From positions 1-10,245 of the forward strand of contig JAQIWT010001587.1 of assembly GCA_034696485.1 (NCBI GenBank): a DNA stretch of 10,245 nt, given 5' to 3'. Under the pieces are notes generated by a model, which worked only from the letters and a program-made list of their open reading frames with translations, was not told where the DNA came from and did no database searches. The stretch comes from Isohypsibius dastychi. Taxonomy: Eukaryota > Tardigrada > Eutardigrada > Parachela > Isohypsibiidae. The stretch's first letter is position 1. The number at the start of each line of letters is the position of its first letter. The translations under genes and the position numbers were made by a program. Shown piece after piece: positions 7,471 to 10,245 of the stretch.

Positions 7471-7658
7471 TGTGAAGTTCTTTTTTCTGCAATCCTTACT
7501 GTTTCACGGATTCCACAGCTTTCGGACGTTTGAAATTGATTTTATAGTGAGAAATAATATTGATAGCCTTGTCGTACATCTTATCAGTTTTAACTAGAAT
7601 AATGCGTGGGAACGTTTTGGTGGAGATGTTTGCCACAGGAACAACGAGACCTGTCATC

Positions 7659-7666
7659 TTTTTATA
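7659..7666 (-). promoter_or_regulatory. Possible TATA box of the astacin-like gene
   Basis: The minus strand reads CCCTATAAAAAG here, about 190 bases upstream of the astacin ATG. A start near 7635 would leave a leader of about 165 bases. This is the only strong TATA-like match in that upstream region. Confidence 0.3.
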
Positions 7667-7670
7667 GGGT

Positions 7671-8300
7671 ACACAGTCCATCGTCGTGACGCACAATTTG
7701 ATCGAAGAATTTTAATATTCGGATAAAAGTGACAAGAAGAGACTGTCGAACATTGGAATTGGGAATATAATTGATTTATTTCAAAGATTATGGACAACCG
7801 GAAGACTTCACGAACCGGAACCGGAGCCGACGTCACCATACATTCTATGCGGCCCTTTCGCCCCCGCCTTCATTAGCATGCTCACGTGCAGGAATTCACA
7901 GTAGGCTCTAGATCTTCTTCTATTTTAAATCAGTCAAATGTTTTTGGAAGTCGTGTTCATTCTCCGTATTAAACTCGCTTTGACATTCGTAAAGGAACAT
8001 TTTTTGTGGAAATCATCCATCCATCGCGCCTTTGATCATAGGTCCAATCGTTGGAGACTTTTTCTGTCCGCTCACGCTTTCAGGAGACCGTTGGTCCACT
8101 ACGATTATCCGTGATTCACGAGGAAACTCACTGATTTCACTATGGAGCAGGTGTCTCTAAACTTTCCTCCACACGTTAACAAGTCACCCACCACGGTTCC
8201 AAATTGTTCACCAGTTCGTAATGTTTTTTAAAGTAACCCATTCAAGTGCGCAAGAATCCGTATTTCATTCGTTTACAGCTGGTTTACAGTACATAGGTTC
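7671..8300. other. Intergenic region, nothing recognised
   Basis: Between the astacin promoter side and the leader of the right gustatory receptor I see no convincing exon, RNA gene or element. Frames are short and unremarkable on both strands. Confidence 0.4.
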
Positions 8301-8522
8301 ATGTACGGTATTGTATCTCAGGCTCATCAGGTGAGCGGTGGTTCACGCGTACACAGTGGTCACCGCAGTTCAAAACGGTTCACAATTGCGTTGTTTTCAT
8401 TTCGGGTTCACAAAGCCGGGAACACACTGTGCTGCTTCTGTCTTGCATGCTCGCCAAGAACGACCCAGGGAGAGCAAAATAATTGTTTCATTCAAGTTAG
8501 ATAGTGGAATGAGCTACATCTG

Positions 8523-8745
8523 CATTTGAAAGGTAAGATTGCAACGAGCAACGAGACCAGCTAATCTGGATGAATTTCGAAGCAATTTCATCCGCGGTCG
8601 AAAGGCCGATCCTATCACCACAATATAAAATCATTTTCTCTGGGATTTTCAACGCTGACGGATGGTGTGCTCCCAGGAGTTTTGTAACAAGTGAACCGTT
8701 CGACTGTCCAAACATCCCGAACTTGCGGAGCCCGTTGGAGCTCTA
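8523..8745 (-). pseudogene. Unrecognised minus-strand coding-like fragment
   Basis: The minus strand is open through LRKFGMFGQSNGSLVTKLLG, then HHPSALKIPEKMILYCGDRIG and LSTADEIASKFIQISW. The even composition and helix-strand alternation look coding-like, but no flanking splice sites or neighbouring exons are evident. It would lie inside the candidate leader intron of the receptor on the other strand. I do not recognise the family; it may be a fragment of a duplicated gene. Confidence 0.25.
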
Positions 8746-8816
8746 TTAAACATCCACCAGGATTAGTCCTTCCATGCTTAGAGCAACTTTTAATTTCTTT
8801 TCTGATTTTGGTTCAG
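8533..8816 (+). other. Probable 5' UTR intron of the right gustatory receptor
   Basis: A strong donor, AAAG|GTAAG at 8533, and a strong acceptor, TTTCTTTTCTGATTTTGGTTCAG ending at 8816, bracket 284 bases just before the receptor ATG. The exon upstream carries an in-frame TGA (8510-8512) once joined, so it would be untranslated leader and supports the ATG at 8827. Confidence 0.45.
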
Positions 8817-8826
8817 TATCGCCATC

Positions 8827-9846
8827 ATGACATCTGGCATGAAAACTGTACTCACTGAAGAGCCTTTGAACCGATGGTTGAAAGTGTCACTAAGATATCT
8901 ACAACTAAGCGGCATATTCCCATATTCAATCAATGGACAAATATCATCACGACGCCGAATACCATTCCTTATTTGGTTGATGGTCAACCTGGTCCTATCC
9001 GTTCTTGCAGTGTTCCTCATCGCCGATTATATCAACAAATTCTCCACCCAGCTATCGACAATGGAGTTCTTCACTGTCATTTCTTCGGCATTCCGTATCT
9101 TTTGGTGTTTAAAAAGTCTCGCACTAAATATTCTTATGCTCCAAAAAAGTCATCATTTAATTCCACTTTTGAAACTTATTCAAAGCCAATCATCACGACA
9201 GAAAAGTACTGGGGGTCTGGTGGTTACGGCGTTCATCTGGATTATCATTTCGGTGTTTTTTCTTTGCTTCATTTCGATGTTTTTCGGCATTCTTCCGCTG
9301 CCAGCTTCCTTCATCAATTCCACTCAACCGTTCGGGTTTCAAACTGTATTATTATTGCCTTTCAGATGGATAATTGTGCTGAGTTTCACCTACGCTTTTC
9401 TAAATTTCAACTGCGAAGTCACCCTTCAAATGTTCATGATCATTCAAATCTTCGCAGTCCGTAATACATTCAAGAATCTTGCGGATTTCTTCGATGACAA
9501 ATCGAATCCGAAAAAACAACAACGATTTTTAGACGAAGTTGTTCAACGGTTCCGATTACTGCGGACGACCGTGGGAAAATTTAACGACATGTTCGGTGGG
9601 TTCATGTTGGCGTTCAGCCTGCAAGATATTCTCACAATCACCGCATTCATCGCCGCCATATTGCGTCGACAAGAAAGTGGCGGGTCCATTTATCTGGACC
9701 CGTTGGGTCAGGTGATGACAGACCCGACCCGTGGGAGCTCTGCTTGTTACAGAGTGCATGAACCTTTATCGAACAACGGCCTAGCATCATCGTCTCGAGC
9801 ATTTCAGTCTTATCGAAAACGGGCGTTGCAACTTTCTGCCCTGTAA
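8827..9846 (+). CDS. Gustatory receptor paralogue truncated before TM6, with antisense tail
   Basis: The ATG at 8827 opens a single long exon. Residues 1-285 are a gustatory receptor N terminus. TM1 is about 45-70 (FLIWLMVNLVLSVLAVFLIADYI), TM2 about 79-105, TM3 about 130-155 (FIWIIISVFFLCFISMFFGIL), TM4 about 172-198. These are followed by the long internal loop (DDKSNPKKQQRFLDEVVQRF) and TM5 (MFGGFMLAFSLQDIL). Bases 9472-9679 align without gaps to 1-208 (20 differences). At 9680 the receptor sequence stops. The frame then runs through 81 bases of filler and into DNA antisense to the LRR gene's 3' end, closing at TAA 9844-9846. TM6, the pre-TM7 block and the TYhhhhhQF-type TM7 of the left copy are lost, so a working channel is unlikely. 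Probably a recent pseudogene. Confidence 0.75.
   Translation: MTSGMKTVLTEEPLNRWLKVSLRYLQLSGIFPYSINGQISSRRRIPFLIWLMVNLVLSVLAVFLIADYINKFSTQLSTMEFFTVISSAFRIFWCLKSLALNILMLQKSHHLIPLLKLIQSQSSRQKSTGGLVVTAFIWIIISVFFLCFISMFFGILPLPASFINSTQPFGFQTVLLLPFRWIIVLSFTYAFLNFNCEVTLQMFMIIQIFAVRNTFKNLADFFDDKSNPKKQQRFLDEVVQRFRLLRTTVGKFNDMFGGFMLAFSLQDILTITAFIAAILRRQESGGSIYLDPLGQVMTDPTRGSSACYRVHEPLSNNGLASSSRAFQSYRKRALQLSAL
9680..9760. other. 81-base filler at a deletion junction
   Basis: It separates receptor homology (to 9679) from LRR 3' homology (from about 9761). It replaces about 1002 bases present in the left copy (209-1210). It opens with a perfect hairpin, CGGGTCCA (9681-9688) and TGGACCCG (9695-9702), and contains further GGGTC/GACCC repeats. 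No source for it is seen elsewhere in the window. Confidence 0.65.
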
Positions 9847-10245
9847 ATTAGGCTTTGAACAGTCAACTGGCAGATACATATCACTGGTCTGAAATGGCGG
9901 GCTTTTATGTTGTCCAAAACTGTACAGCTCTCCCTCAATTTTCGGTGCTCTGAAATCCACAGAGAAAAACTTTCTGAGCCAGGCATACTTGCAGTCACAA
10001 TGTATCATTTGAACGCTCCGTGTAAACCTCTCTTCAATCGGGAAACTCAATCCCTTCTCCAACGCCAACAATTTCAACTCAGGCAATTTTGCAAAGACGT
10101 TATCTTCAATCGACGAAAAGGAAGTCTTCTCAAACTCCAACACTTTCAACCCAGGGAATCCCTGTAGGTCTTCGGCATTCAAGTCCAGTTCGAAGACGTT
10201 TTTGAAGTTAAGATGAACAAGTTTGGGTAACTGCAGAGATTTCAG
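9787..10245 (-). CDS. Leucine-rich-repeat protein, C-terminal part (continues past window)
   Basis: The minus strand is open from the window edge (10245) to TGA at 9789-9787, 153 codons with the stop. It starts inside the repeats: LQLPKLVHLNFKN, then LQGFPGLKVLEFEKTSFSSI and FAKLPELKLLALEKGL follow the L..L..L.L spacing of LRRs. A C-terminal cap follows with CDCKYAWLRKFF, then CSKPNLQGRKLQ and a final C (KCSRR), matching the LRRCT pattern C.C...W and C..P..L.G..L. LRR-LRRCT proteins are usually extracellular or cell-surface binding proteins. No membrane anchor follows the cap, so a secreted protein is plausible. The N terminus lies outside the window. The left stub at 1234-1412 is a paralogue. 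The poly(A) signal seen in the left copy has been deleted here. Confidence 0.7.
   Translation of the reverse strand: MKSLQLPKLVHLNFKNVFELDLNAEDLQGFPGLKVLEFEKTSFSSIEDNVFAKLPELKLLALEKGLSFPIEERFTRSVQMIHCDCKYAWLRKFFSVDFRAPKIEGELYSFGQHKSPPFQTSDMYLPVDCSKPNLQGRKLQRPFSIRLKCSRR

Noticed and set aside
7334-7597. Plus-strand Ser/Glu-rich frame
   Set aside because: It is antisense to astacin exon 1, whose signal peptide and FxGD propeptide make the minus strand the real one.
7496-7696. Minus-strand frame of about 60 codons just upstream of the astacin ATG
   Set aside because: It spans the TATA-like site, has an in-frame stop shortly upstream, matches no family I know, and fits promoter and leader sequence better.
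8301-8529. Two overlapping plus-strand frames of 60-67 codons
   Set aside because: Neither has recognisable motifs; the region fits an untranslated leader exon ending at the 8533 donor.
8874-9464. Plus-strand 196-codon frame inside the right receptor
   Set aside because: It is a shifted frame within the receptor exon, which has clear family motifs and purifying selection in its own frame.
9907-10167. Plus-strand 86-codon frame
   Set aside because: It is antisense to the LRR gene, which shows repeat spacing and cap cysteines on the minus strand.

Overview
The window looks like nuclear DNA of an arthropod. The genes are split by short GT-AG introns (51 and 64 bases in the first gene), polyadenylation signals are AATAAA, and two genes carry the hallmarks of insect-type gustatory receptors. 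Astacin, XK-like and leucine-rich-repeat genes and LTR-retroelement debris fit the same picture. A springtail or similar hexapod is my guess, but the sequence does not fix the taxon.

Layout: (1) 1-790, plus strand, the 3' part of a gustatory-receptor gene (three exons, complete C terminus with the TM7 signature). (2) 1234 to about 1412, minus strand, the 3' stub of a leucine-rich-repeat gene, convergent with the receptor. (3) About 1413-2715, debris: an open stretch resembling a Copia polyprotein linker, a candidate 363-base solo LTR with a 5-base target duplication, and a weak gag-like fragment. (4) 2716-4614, possibly extending to 5158, minus strand, a multi-span membrane protein resembling the XK/XKR family. 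(5) 5212-5946, two clusters of one 19-20-base minisatellite in opposite orientation about 400 bases apart, resembling a fold-back element. (6) 6149-7470, minus strand, a secreted astacin-type metalloprotease joined to a beta/gamma-crystallin-like domain. Its zinc-binding segment is missing and a G/C-homopolymer-rich stretch lies in its place. (7) 8817-9846, plus strand, a second gustatory-receptor gene with an intact N terminus but no TM6-TM7. (8) 9787-10245, minus strand, the C-terminal part of a second leucine-rich-repeat gene running off the window.

The two ends of the window are paralogous. The arrangement receptor-forward then LRR-reverse occurs at 1-1412 and again at 8827-10245, and the alignable 208 receptor bases are about 90% identical. 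The copies are broken in complementary ways: the left one keeps the receptor's 3' end but only an LRR stub, while the right one keeps the LRR but has lost the receptor's last exons. About 1002 bases present in the left copy are replaced in the right copy by 81 unrelated, palindrome-rich bases. The genes do not form an operon or pathway. The common thread is a chemoreceptor-rich region reshaped by segmental duplication, deletion with filler DNA, and mobile elements.
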